From Nicotiana tabacum (lineage: Eukaryota; Streptophyta; Magnoliopsida; Solanales; Solanaceae): 64,000 bases of DNA. The stretch spans positions 135,236,060-135,300,059 of the forward strand of contig NC_134085.1 of assembly GCF_000715075.1 (NCBI RefSeq). The letters run 5' to 3'. A model generated the notes under the pieces. It ran no database searches, had not been told where the DNA came from, and saw only the letters and a list, made by a program, of their open reading frames with translations. Position 1 is the stretch's first letter. Each line of letters opens with the position of its first letter. Shown here piece by piece: positions 53,941 to 63,234 of this stretch. The position numbers and the translations under genes are program-made.

Positions 53941-55600
53941 TCACACTATTAATCTCGTCCCCCTCCCCCCCCCAAAAAAAAAATTATATTGATTGTCATA
54001 CGAGGAGGTTCTTCTCCTGCTTTTGAGGGTTCCGCATTATCACGATTGCAACCGTAGTTGTTTTAAGCCCAATCGCTTAAGAATTCTCTAAGATGGTCAT
54101 TTTTCAGCAATACCTCCACCTACTAGCGTAATTGCCGGTAGTCTCCTATTCGGTGGTAGTTGGTCCTATGGTATTCGCACTACAAATTAGGATCCCTTTG
54201 ACTGGGATCAAATCTCATTGCTTCGGGAACCGTGCTTCCTTAATGTTACTCATAGCCGATACTAGCTCTACCACGCTGAAGTTGAAGTTGTATTCGCTAA
54301 GCCTAAGGTAGGAGGAGTCCCGGGAACCCAATATCTCATTGTCCTGCAGTGATCAGTTATTCCGGTCGCGATCAGCTCTCCTATCGGTAGCGAATCTATT
54401 CTTTTCCTGGTCCCGACCCTTGGTTGATGTCGGGAAACCAAACTGATCATCCTCAATTCTAATCTTCGACTCGTACTGGTTGTGAACGTCTGCCCACGTT
54501 CTTGCCTGGAACTCGAGCAAACATTCTTTCAATTTCCGAGAAGCGTCGGAACTTCTCGAATTCAACCCTTTAGTAAATGCTTCAGCTGCCCATCCGTCCG
54601 ATACGGTCAGCAGCAACATCATTTCTTTCTGGAATCTAGTCATGAACTCCCGCAACAATTCAGACTCTTCTTGTGCGATCCCGAATATGTCGGCCTTTAG
54701 AGCATGTACCTTTCTAGCCCCGACATGGGCTTTGATAAAAGAATTTGTGAGCATATCGAAGGAATCTATTGAGTGCTCGAATAGGAGTGAATACCATGTT
54801 AAGGCCCCATTCGTGAGGGTCTCCCCGAATTTCTTCAGTAAAACTGACTCAATCTCGTATGGAGCTAAATCGTTCCCCTTTACCGCCGTTGTGTAGGTGG
54901 TGATGTGTTCTTGAGGATCCGAAGTCCCATCATACTTCGACACTTCTAGCACTTTGAACCACTTCAGGATCAATTCTGGTGTCGCACTTGGTTTGGACAT
55001 CAACTGAGTGTATTTCTTTGAGTTCGATTCTTTCAATACGGGTGGTGCGCTCGGAAATTGATACATTCGTGGTTTATTTCCCTCATAAACCATATAAGTT
55101 TGGTTTTAAAGGGATCAATTTTCATTGTTGTTCCCGGATCTGCTACTGTTTCCCCTGGCCCTGTCGAAGCCAACTTCGCCCATCAGGGTGTTGTTATCGA
55201 CCCTCTATATTGTTTGGTTTATGGGAGCACCAGGAGGAACTGGACCTCATCCATTCGCGTTTTTGGAAGCACCCGACAACGCATGCGTCAACTCCGCCAT
55301 GACCTGATCCTGTCATGAGAGATGACCCATAATGTCTTTTTGTTGCCCCCTCAGGATCCTTACTATTCCAGCGATATACTCGTCTTTAGCATCATCAGGA
55401 GTTGTCTCTCAAACATGTCGCGAATATTGCCTGCGATGGACCGGCGTGGCCTTATCCCACTCGTTGCGGGTATCACTGATCGAATCTTCATGTCGAGGCT
55501 GATTTACTTGGGCCTCAACATTGTGTACGATGTTGACATCGTTATCTACTATTTTCTATGATTTTTTCTAAGAACAATGAATCAAACAAGTTAGTAATAG
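53941..55600 (-). pseudogene. Gag (element C)
   Basis: The main open segment (54353-55093, 246 codons) contains FKVLEVSKYDGTSDPQEHIT, ALTWYSLLFEHSIDSFDML, LREFMTRFQKEMMLLLTVSD and WAAEAFTKGLNSRSSDASRK, the Ty3/gypsy retrotrans_gag capsid core. The N-terminal part (55094-55600) has stops. The nucleocapsid part below 54353 is fragmentary; a decayed Cys/His cluster should lie near 54140-54190. Similar to element B gag but clearly diverged. It would form the particle shell. Confidence 0.83.
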
Positions 55601-55634
55601 ATGCAATGATCAACTCAATTACACAACTGTCTAA

Positions 55635-55655
55635 GCCCCACGGTGAGCGTCAAAC
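55635..55655 (-). other. Decayed primer-binding site of element C
   Basis: The minus strand next to the 5' LTR reads GTTTGACGCTCACCGTGGGG, matching the element B site except at two positions inside TGGCGCC (TGACGCT here). The location and the rest of the match identify it. Confidence 0.65.
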
Positions 55656-56245
55656 TGTTTATCCGTAAAATGGTACATTTAAATTTATACGTGGTTTATA
55701 GATAAGTAAATCGATTTGATCCCAAAAATGATAAATACATTAAACAAGAATGTAAAACTTAGCGTTGAAATCAAGATAAGATAGCAGGAATCTTGTTTCC
55801 AGGAGCAGAGCTTCCGGATGCAGCATTAACGATATTAATAAGTAGATAAAATATTATTAAGCTTTGAACAATGTATAGCATAAGTTTTTTTTTGTTGAGA
55901 AAACTCCCCTCTTACAATGGATGTTGAGCTCATTATTTATAGTTGTACCAAGTAACAAGATCCTAGGATAAAGCCTCTCTTAAATGACAATTATGAGGGC
56001 TATTAAAGAATGTGTAACGGTAGACAGTGAATGTCATATTCTCTATAACAGATTATGTACTTAATGCTATAAAATATTCTCCATTAAATGTTACCGGGTG
56101 ACAGATATTTATTTCGCCTTTATGAACATCATTCACTTCGGGAACAAACGAGATTGTTGCCTTCGGACCTGATTGCCTTCTGCCTTCGACTCCATGTGTC
56201 GCTTTATATGCGAGCATTTAATATGAACATATTTTTCCCTGTAAA
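55656..56245 (-). repeat. 5' LTR of element C
   Basis: Plus strand from TGTTTATCCGTAAAATGG to CCCTGTAAA. The terminal CA has become AA. Pairs with 40898-41491 with scattered changes. A TATA-like CTATAAATAAT (minus strand) lies at about 55932-55942. Confidence 0.88.
55932..55942 (-). promoter_or_regulatory. Possible TATA box in the 5' LTR of element C
   Basis: The minus strand reads CTATAAATAAT. In the other LTR the corresponding sequence near 41170 is altered to CTATTATGG on the plus strand, so the support from conservation is weak. Confidence 0.4.
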
Positions 56246-56423
56246 ATTCTGTGTTCATCTTAAATGAAACTATAAAAGAATTCAATAGCACTTAAAAACT
56301 TTGGCCGTCAAATTTAAGAATGAACTTCATATTTATTCAAACAAATCTTTGTTCGAACTTTCGACATTTTAGAACCTTATTTTCTTGTTCGTTTTAGTCC
56401 AAAGTTGAATGCCTTAAGAAGCA

Positions 56424-56806
56424 ATCAACAACAACAACAACCCAGTATAATCCCACAAGTGGGGTCTGGGGAGGGTAATATGTACGCAGACCTTACCTCT
56501 ACCCCGAGGGGCAGAGAGGTTGTTTCCAGGAGACCCCTGGCTCAAGAAAGCAACAAGAGACGCTATATTAGTACTATCAATATACTCATAATAAAATAAC
56601 ATAAAATCCATAACATAACATAAAATACCATAAAATAACAAAATAACAGCAATATAAGAAATATAAGAAATACGAGAAAGATGTAAAGTATACTAATAAC
56701 CAACAGATAAAGCCCATTATCAGTAGTTGATTAGTAGCATCTTAAGACTAACTCCTAACTGGCTAGTCTCACTCTAGTGCACAGTAGAAATATTCACAAT
56801 TTCCCC
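56424..56806 (-). other. 3' untranslated region and (TTG)n tail of the LINE
   Basis: Read on the minus strand, the end carries GAGGTAAGGTCTGCGTAC, CCCTCCCCAGACCCCACTTG and a TTGTTGTTGTTG tail. This terminal module is also found at 62020-62160 on the plus strand, and I recall it from the TS SINE of Solanaceae. An AT-rich, ATGTTATGTTAT-like low-complexity stretch lies at about 56590-56660. Confidence 0.75.
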
Positions 56807-57199
56807 CTAACCTACAACCTTAATACTCGACCTCCACAATTCCCTGTTAAGGGCCATGTCCTCAGTAACCCTAAGTCGCGCCATGTCCTGCCTGATCACC
56901 TCTCTCCAATACTTCTTAGGTCTCCCTCTACCTTTCCTCGTACCCACCACAGCCAGTCGCTCACACCTCCTCACCGGTGCATCAGTGTTCCTCCTCTGAA
57001 TGTGCCTGAACCATCTGAGTCTTGCTTCACGCATCTTGTCCTCCATGGAGGCCACACCCACCTTCTCTCGAATATCTTCATTCCTAATCTTATCCCTCAT
57101 TGTATGCCCGCATATCCACCTCAACATCCTCATCTCTGCAACTTTCATCTTCTGGATGTGTGAGTTCTTAACCGACCAACACTCGATCCCATACAACAT
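56807..57199 (-). pseudogene. LINE ORF2 C-terminal segment
   Basis: The 130-codon stretch starts [20 protein letters not shown] and includes [40 protein letters not shown] and [17 protein letters not shown], the conserved basic C-terminal region of plant RTE proteins. It ends with a stop at 56807. It is offset by one frame from the RT because of a small indel near 57205-57215 in the VVRPAMLYG-type segment. A separate TAG lies at 57283. Confidence 0.83.
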
Positions 57200-57282
57200 G
57201 GATGCCTAACCACTGCTCTATAAAATTTATCTTTTAGTAACGGTGGCATTTTCTTGTCACATAGGACTCCCGTCGCTAACCT

Positions 57283-58317
57283 CTATTTCATCCACCCCTC
57301 CTCTATACGGTGTGTGACATCCTCGTCGATCTCCCCGATCCCCTGAATAATTGACCCAAGGTACTTGAAACTACCCTTCCTAGGGATGACTTGAGAATCA
57401 AGCCTCACTTCCACTCCCGCTTCCGTCGGCTCGTCCCCAAATTTGCACTCGAGGTATTCCGTCTTCGTCCTGCTCAACCTGAAACCTTTTGACTCAAGGG
57501 CATGTATCCAAACCTCTAGCCTCTCACTGACGCCGCGTCGTGTCTCGTCAATTAGGACTATATCATCAGCAAATAGCATACACCATGGCACCTTCCCTTG
57601 AATATGATGCGTTATGGAATCCATCACCAAGGAAAATAGGAAAGGGCTGAACGCAGACCCTTGGTGTAACACCGTAACAACCGGAAAATGCTCGGAGTCG
57701 CCTCCTGCTGTCCTAACCCGAGTCTTAGCTCCATCATACATGTCCTTAATCACCCTAATGTAGGCAACCGGGACCCCTTTAGCCTCTAAGCATATCCATA
57801 AGACCTCCCTAGGAACCCTATCGTACGCTTTCTCTAGATCGATAAACACCATGTGGAGATCCTTTTTCTTATCCCTATATTGTTCCACCATCCTCCTAAT
57901 AAGGTGGATAGCTTTTGTGGTAGATCGCCCCGACATGAACCCGAACTGGTTGTCGAAAATAGACACCGTCCTTCGCACTCTCATTTTTACCACTCTCTCC
58001 CAGACTTTCATGGTATGACTTAGTAATTTGATACCCCTATAGTTGTTACAGCTCTGGATATCGCCTTTGTTCTTATACAACGGAACCATTGTACTCCACC
58101 TCCACTCTTCAGGCATCCTATTAGTCTTGAATATAACATTAAACAACCTAGTAAGCCATTCCAAGCATGCTCTACCCACACACCTCCAAAGTTCAACCGG
58201 AATTTCATCTGGCCCGATAGCTCTGCCCGTTCTCATCTTATGCATTGCCTTCATGACCTCACCGACCTCAATGTACCTACAATCACTTAATTCATGGGGG
58301 CTGTCGGTATTCCTCAA
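57283..58317 (-). CDS. Reverse transcriptase segment of RTE LINE, 344 codons open
   Basis: Contains [37 protein letters not shown] and [17 protein letters not shown], then [20 protein letters not shown] and [34 protein letters not shown], the catalytic [10 protein letters not shown] motif and [12 protein letters not shown] follow. These are the ordered non-LTR RT motifs, catalytic aspartates included. It would copy LINE RNA at a nicked target (target-primed reverse transcription). Bounded by a TGA-terminated segment upstream and TAG after EGWMK downstream; both look like single-base changes of a Trp codon. Confidence 0.88.
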   Translation of the reverse strand: MRNTDSPHELSDCRYIEVGEVMKAMHKMRTGRAIGPDEIPVELWRCVGRACLEWLTRLFNVIFKTNRMPEEWRWSTMVPLYKNKGDIQSCNNYRGIKLLSHTMKVWERVVKMRVRRTVSIFDNQFGFMSGRSTTKAIHLIRRMVEQYRDKKKDLHMVFIDLEKAYDRVPREVLWICLEAKGVPVAYIRVIKDMYDGAKTRVRTAGGDSEHFPVVTVLHQGSAFSPFLFSLVMDSITHHIQGKVPWCMLFADDIVLIDETRRGVSERLEVWIHALESKGFRLSRTKTEYLECKFGDEPTEAGVEVRLDSQVIPRKGSFKYLGSIIQGIGEIDEDVTHRIEEGWMK

Positions 58318-58377
58318 TTCACCTAGTACAATATCCTGATCCCCTTCCTCATTTAGAAGTTTATGAAAGTAGGTCTG

Positions 58378-58677
58378 TCATCTCCTCTTAATCTGGTCAT
58401 CCCCCATCAAAACTTTGCCGTCATCATCTTTTATGCACCTTACTTGGTCCAGATCCCGAGCCGTCCTCTCTCTCACCTTAGCAAGTCGGAGTAACTTCTT
58501 CTCCCTGCCTTTGTTCCCTAATTCCTCATATAAATGAGCAAAAGTTGACGTCTTAGCCTCAGTCACTGCCATCTTCGCCTCCTTCCTAGCTACCTTATAT
58601 CTCGCAATGTTCGCTCTCTTCTCCTCCTCGCCAGTACTCCCTACTAACCGCAGGTAAGCCACCTTCTTCGCTTCCAC
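58378..58677 (-). pseudogene. Linker between LINE endonuclease and reverse transcriptase
   Basis: A 99-codon basic, helical segment: [60 protein letters not shown] and [20 protein letters not shown]. It ends in TGA after IKRR, where the next residues [12 protein letters not shown] show that the frame otherwise continues into RT. Standard in plant RTE proteins. Confidence 0.82.
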
Positions 58678-58710
58678 TTTACCTTGGACAACTGCATTAC
58701 ACCACCAGTC

Positions 58711-59748
58711 TCATTTGTGGCCACCGGTGCGGCCCGAAGATATCCCTAACACCTCTGTCGCCGCCTTCCTTATATAGTCCGCCGTCGTCGACCACATAGT
58801 GTTTGTGTCCCCACTACTTCTCCAAGCTCCCATTGCCGACAACCTTCCTTCCAACTCCTGAGCTTTATCCTTAGTCAAGGCGGCCCACCTAATCCTCGGG
58901 CGGCCTCGTACTGACCTCTGCTTCCTCCTTATCATAATACTAATGTCCATCACCAAAAGCCTATGTTGCGTTGCAAGGGTCTCACGTGGGATAACTTTGC
59001 AATCCTCGCACAACCTTCTGTCGCATCTCCTGAGGAGGAGATAGTCAATCTGAGTCTTCGCCACCGAACTTTGGTAAGTAACCAAATTCTCCTCCTGCTT
59101 CGGAAAACTTGAGTTCGCAATCACTAGATCAAATGCCTTGGCAAAATCCAGTAGCGAAGTGCCCCCTCCATTCCGATCCCCGAAACCAAAGCCGCCATGA
59201 ACCTTAGTATAACCACCTACAGGCGACCCAATATGACCATTGAAATCCCCTCCTATGAATAACCTCTCGGAAGGCGGAATACTACGAACGATGTCATCAA
59301 ACCCCTCCCAAAAGAGCCTTTTAATCTCCTCATCTAAGCCTACTTGCGGCGCGTACGCGCTAACGACATTTAAAGTACACTCACCCACCACCAATTTAAT
59401 AGTCATTAATCTATCATTCACACGCGTGACCTCTACCACCGACTCTCTAAGATGGCTATTTACCAGGATACCCACTCCATTCTTACCCCTCACGACTCCA
59501 GAGTACCACAACTTATACCCATCCATGTTTTTCATCCTCAATCCGACCCACCTAGTCTCCTGGACACACACTATATTAATCTTCCTCTTCTGAAGGATGT
59601 TCGCCAACTCTATAGACTTACTCGTTATTGAACCTATATTCCATGACCCGATTCTCAACCTATAGGCTCCCTTGCCCCCTCTACCTCCCCTGCCTCCCGA
59701 CCCACACCCTGACCCCGGCCCCACCCTTTGCCCCACACTCTGCCCCAT
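58711..59748 (-). CDS. Apurinic-type endonuclease segment of RTE LINE, 345 codons open
   Basis: After a Gly/Arg-rich start (GSGCGSGGRGGRGGKGAYRL), the exonuclease-endonuclease-phosphatase fold is complete. It shows SWNIGSITSKSIEL (catalytic Asn), CVQETRWVGL (Glu), LNVVSAYAPQVGLD, FIGGDFNGHIGSP (Asp/Asn), KTQIDYLLLRR and TQHRLLVMD (His). It would nick target DNA to prime reverse transcription. A TGA after GRTGGHK, where family members continue with a Gly/Arg codon and DWW, ends the stretch. The Gly-rich start makes the exact initiator Met uncertain. Confidence 0.88.
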   Translation of the reverse strand: MGQSVGQRVGPGSGCGSGGRGGRGGKGAYRLRIGSWNIGSITSKSIELANILQKRKINIVCVQETRWVGLRMKNMDGYKLWYSGVVRGKNGVGILVNSHLRESVVEVTRVNDRLMTIKLVVGECTLNVVSAYAPQVGLDEEIKRLFWEGFDDIVRSIPPSERLFIGGDFNGHIGSPVGGYTKVHGGFGFGDRNGGGTSLLDFAKAFDLVIANSSFPKQEENLVTYQSSVAKTQIDYLLLRRCDRRLCEDCKVIPRETLATQHRLLVMDISIMIRRKQRSVRGRPRIRWAALTKDKAQELEGRLSAMGAWRSSGDTNTMWSTTADYIRKAATEVLGISSGRTGGHK

Positions 59749-60860
59749 CCGAGGACATGCCTTTAATCTATCATCCTAGACTGCAGCCACTACACCTACG
59801 GAAAATCTAAAGAAGACTCGCTAGAGCACAACGGACAACGAATCAAACTAGAAGGAAACAAGTGACTACCAGTACACTAGTTGAATGATTTAACTATTGT
59901 GAACTAAAGTAACATCAATTTAGCTAACACCAAAAGGGAAACAGTAGAACGGGAGGTACCAATTCCCGAGAACCAAACCTGTGTTGATTTGCACTACTCG
60001 ATGTACTTGCAAGCTCACGCACCGCTTCCCACCGCCCTTTGCTGACGCTCGCCCATGTTGCTCTCCTTTGCTAGTGCTCGTGCGCCCAACTTGTCTCCAA
60101 CAACTTCGAGAATTTCCCTAAAAATACAGAAAATTACCACGACCCAAAAACCAAAAAGGGCCGTCACCGCTACCACTGGTGTAGCCCCGAAAGTAACTAA
60201 TAGAGAATGAGCTAGAATTCTTCGGACCAATAATGGTCAGATCTGGCTTTTATCGTGGAGACCAAGCATGAGAAAGAAACGATGGACCTAGATCAGCGAG
60301 CTCCACAGGTCACTTGAAAACGAGATCTAATTGAGCAAAGCTTTTCAGCAAATTTAAACCCAGAAGATGAAAAACCAAGGGCGTAGCTCAATTGAGTGGT
60401 GTCTGGAAATTAGGTCAACAGCAGCAAGAGCCAAGAATAATAGTTTTATGTGGAAAATGCCAAAATAGATTGGCTAAGTGGAAGTATAACAAGTTACCGA
60501 GACTTAAGCTTAAATATTTTGAAACCCAACAAAAGCATAGGATAAACAACAAAGAATTTACGAAACTGTTGTGGCCAGAAGCACGGAGATTTTGCTTATT
60601 ATTCTCCGGCGAGGTTTTCGGCAATATCCGGTAACGACGACTAAACTCTTGAAAACACCAAATCAAAGAATGAGTAATAACAGATTTCTTAAAACAATTA
60701 GAGTAAGTGTTAGTTTAATTCACGAAGCAGTATGAAGGAGAAAATAAGAAATGGAAGAAAAGGAAAAAGACTAAAATAAATAGGAAAGATTAGGAGAAGA
60801 AGCAAACCGATTTCTGACAGAAGCTCGTCGGCGGCGAGATTTGAGAAGTCGGCGAATATG
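59749..60860 (-). other. Probable 5' leader of the LINE
   Basis: No convincing protein. The DNA between the endonuclease and about 60860 contains GC-richer segments (GCTCGTCGGCGGCGAGATTTG at 60825) unlike the AT-rich DNA beyond 60900. Its right limit is the best guess for the LINE 5' end. I found no certain target duplication; AAGAAGCAA occurs at both 56415 and about 60798, but the match is short. Confidence 0.45.
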
Positions 60861-60899
60861 ACCGTTGGCAGTAGCAAAAAGGTTTCAATGTTTCTTTAT

Positions 60900-61915
60900 C
60901 AAACTTTACACGCTAAATATAAATATTTAGTCACAATTTTAGTCACAATTTCTTGAAGAGTAAGTGTATTGCTTAAATTGCACACATAAATATCTTTTCG
61001 TCCAGCCCGATTTATCAAGAAAAGGATATAATAATCATTTTTGTACATATACAAAAACTAGAAAGATATTCCAAAGGTCTCGAACACAAATTAAAGGAAC
61101 CTTTGATAATGGATGTGTTCGGTTGGACCTAACTATATATCTTTATAGATCAAAGCTTCTACGAATATTAAAAGCCGCCTAAAGCATACGCTTGCTTTCA
61201 ACTCTTCATTCATTTCATTTACGTAACTCACTCTGATATCCTTTTTTTTTCTTTTTTAAACTTATGGACTTCTACTAATATATCCATGTTTTCAGAAAAT
61301 TTTCCGACTAAGTGGAAATGATTCATTTAATTTTTTAAGTACAGGAAAAATGTGAGGAAAGGCAAATAGGAACAGTTAAACCAACCCCCTCATCTCTTTT
61401 AGCGGCCTAGATACCACTCAATGTATAGAGTAAATAAACCATGGCAAATTAACTGAAAAAACAGAATAAAATGACGCAATGGTATAAGTGATTTTTCCTA
61501 ATAAAATTTGGACAATATTAAATTGAAAATATACTCCAAAGGATCTTTTCAATCATTTATAATAACACTCAACCCAAACAAATAATAATTTCATAAAATT
61601 TAATTTCGAATTCAAAGTTGAGAAGCTTTTTTAATGGCTGTTAGTGGAGTTTAAGCTCATGTCTTAACGGTCTCATTTAGTTTTTAGTTTTAAATTTCAG
61701 TTTAATTGAAATTATACATGAGTCTTTCATTACTTCGAGAATTGTTACTTCAATGTCACCCAAACCAGACCATATGATAAAACGCTCTATTAACTGCTCT
61801 GCTTTAAACTCCATTAATATCAAATTTTAGACCTTATTTAATTTTAAGCTTCCAGCAAAATAATGTAAACCTTGCTACATTTGAAAATCTAGAATGGGGA
61901 ACGAAAAAGAGAGAG
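60900..61915. other. AT-rich intergenic DNA
   Basis: No gene or repeat family recognised. It has several poly-T/poly-A runs, such as 61245-61256. It leads into the microsatellite at 61917. Confidence 0.5.
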
Positions 61916-61916
61916 A

Positions 61917-61931
61917 ATGTATGTATGTATG

Positions 61932-62003
<72 letters not shown>
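61917..62003. repeat. (TATG)n / (AT)n microsatellite
   Basis: About five TGTA tetramers (61917-61938) run into about 33 AT dinucleotides up to 62003. Frames of repeated Tyr-Ile across it are not genes. Highly length-variable tracts of this kind are common; the exact length may also be affected by sequencing. Confidence 0.95.
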
Positions 62004-62004
<1 letters not shown>

Positions 62005-62007
<3 letters not shown>

Positions 62008-62160
62008 ATAATTTTTTTTGATAGAGGTAAGGTCTGTGTGTATACTACCCTTCTCAGACCCCACTTATATATATATATATGTTATAATTTTTTTTGATAG
62101 AGGTAAGGTCTGTGTGTATACTACCCTTCTCAGACCCCACTTATGAGATTTTACTGGTCG
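62005..62160 (+). repeat. Two tandem copies of an RTE/SINE-like 3' tail
   Basis: A 62-base unit (GTTATAATTTTTTTTGATAG ... CCCCACTT) occurs identically at 62005-62066 and 62081-62142, period 76, joined by an AT-repeat linker. Each holds GATAGAGGTAAGGTCTG and CTCAGACCCCACTT, the terminal module of the LINE at 56424-56550 read in the opposite direction. Only the second copy continues into a decayed end (ATGAGATTTTACTGG ... GTTAGTGTTG). A fragment of a LINE/SINE 3' end later duplicated with part of the AT tract. Confidence 0.8.
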
Positions 62161-62337
62161 TTAGTGTTGTATATGAAAATGTAATTATGTGATTTCTCTA
62201 AGAGAATAAATAAGTTTATAATGTAGAACATACACGTAAAAATCTCATGTTTACAAACATATAGTTAAGTTACAGTTATCTTGTTTCTCGGCAACTGCTA
62301 ATTGGAGCTGTAACATTTTGAATTCCCTAGTTATAGG

Positions 62338-63234
62338 TGTTTAACCCAAAAAATAGTTTTTTAAGGTCAAAGCAATAATTTTATGTGACGGGCCGCAAAC
62401 AACTGATTCAATCCGAAAGATATAAAAAAAATTTAATACAATGTGATAGAGAAGTGAGAAATAAATTCAATGACAGATAATATAATAAAAATAAAACAGA
62501 GAAGAAAGAATTCTTATTGAATGATCCTTAATAGGATAACGAGCCGAACAGAGCTTGAAGGGCCGAATTATGGCTAACTTGGGAGCAAGATGCTATGAAT
62601 TACAATGTATAGAATTGTAGAGAAGAAAATTAGATTCCCCTGATAGTGGTAAAAGTATGTCTATTTATAGGGCTAAATCTAAGTAACCATTTTCCTTGAA
62701 TTATGGGTCCATTATGAGTATTTACTCAATCCATCCATTACTTTTGGAAGACTTGTAACAGTTGTGTAAATGCTGGAATTCCGTAACTGATGAGTTAATT
62801 CCGTAATTGATGAGTTAATTCCACAACTGATGAGTTAATTCCGTAACTAATGAGTCAATCTCGTGCCTGTTGAATCAATCTCGTGCATGTTGAGTCAATC
62901 TCGTAATTGATTGCCTTGTTCTGACCGTTACAATCATTTATTGCATTTATTAATAATTGATTTGTAATTGATGGTGTAATGATGGTAAATCCCATATAAT
63001 CCGGGATTAATTGATTCCTTCCTCATTTGTAATTATGAGATATTCTTCCGCACCTGATCCGGGCTATTTCATGATGATCAGTTCCGAGGCTAATAGGCAC
63101 GGTACGAGTATGTTCGGTCCCGAGGGTATTTCACATATCATCTTTACATGTCATTCTTCACTTTTCTTCAAACTTTACTGACACGTGTCGTCATTTAATG
63201 GACCCACATGGCGAGTGTAATTTTTACTAATACA
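62338..63234 (-). repeat. Probable 3' LTR of Tat-like element F
   Basis: Starts TGTTTAACCCAAAAAATAG, like the B and C LTRs (TGTTTACCC). Ends TACTAATACA followed by GATAATCCCCCCACTTTTCGG; the same arrangement in C is CCTATACA then GATAGTCCCCCTGCTTTTCGG. So it is a minus-oriented 3' LTR of about 897 bp. The partner LTR would be outside the window. Between them a 20-bp tandem repeat is embedded (62777-62912). The 5-bp target is expected to be ATAGG (62333-62337), unverifiable here. Confidence 0.65.
62777..62912 (+). repeat. 20-bp tandem repeat, about seven units
   Basis: Units start AATTCCGTAACTGATGAGTT at 62777, 62797, 62817 and 62837, then variant AATCTCGTGCATGTTGAGTC units at 62857, 62877 and 62897. 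Period is exactly 20. The units change gradually from an AATTCCGTAA to an AATCTCGTGC form, suggesting two phases of expansion. Inside the LTR of element F. Confidence 0.85.

Larger units (their letters stand above)
40898..56245 (-). mobile_element. Element C: full-length Tat-lineage Ty3/gypsy retrotransposon with nested solo LTR
   Basis: LTRs at 40898-41491 and 55656-56245 begin TGTTTACCC / TGTTTATCC. The flanking target duplication is ATTAC on the left and ATTCT on the right (4 of 5). Sense is minus: PBS at 55635-55655, gag, protease, RT, RNase H, archaeal-like RNase H and integrase down to about 50100. An antisense gene (plus strand) follows at 41851-48957, split by a 4328-bp solo LTR. Without the solo LTR and its second TSD the element is about 11 kb, similar to B. 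It is a different family or subfamily from A and B, as the LTRs and proteins are clearly diverged. Confidence 0.9.
56424..60860 (-). mobile_element. RTE-type LINE, nearly full length
   Basis: On the minus strand, an apurinic-type endonuclease (58711-59748), a linker (58378-58677), a non-LTR reverse transcriptase (57283-58317) and a C-terminal segment (56807-57199) follow one another. A 3' untranslated region of about 380 bases ends in (TTG)n at 56424-56440. The domain order without LTRs and the simple-repeat tail are those of plant RTE-clade LINEs. The 5' edge is uncertain: the leader seems to extend to about 60860, since GC-rich text with GTCGGCGGCGAG is found there. Three single-base nonsense changes and one frameshift separate it from an open polyprotein, so it is a relatively young dead copy. 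Confidence 0.88.

Noticed and set aside
56777..57163. Plus-strand frame of 128 codons
   Set aside because: Antisense of the conserved LINE C-terminal segment; no family resemblance.
60392..60666. Small overlapping frames near the LINE 5' region on both strands
   Set aside because: No conserved motif; likely chance frames in the LINE leader.
61834..62097. Frames encoding long Tyr-Ile runs
   Set aside because: They translate an AT microsatellite and have no other coding evidence.
62777..62912. Possible CRISPR-like array
   Set aside because: The 20-bp units adjoin without unique spacers and lie in a plant LTR. It is a tandem repeat.
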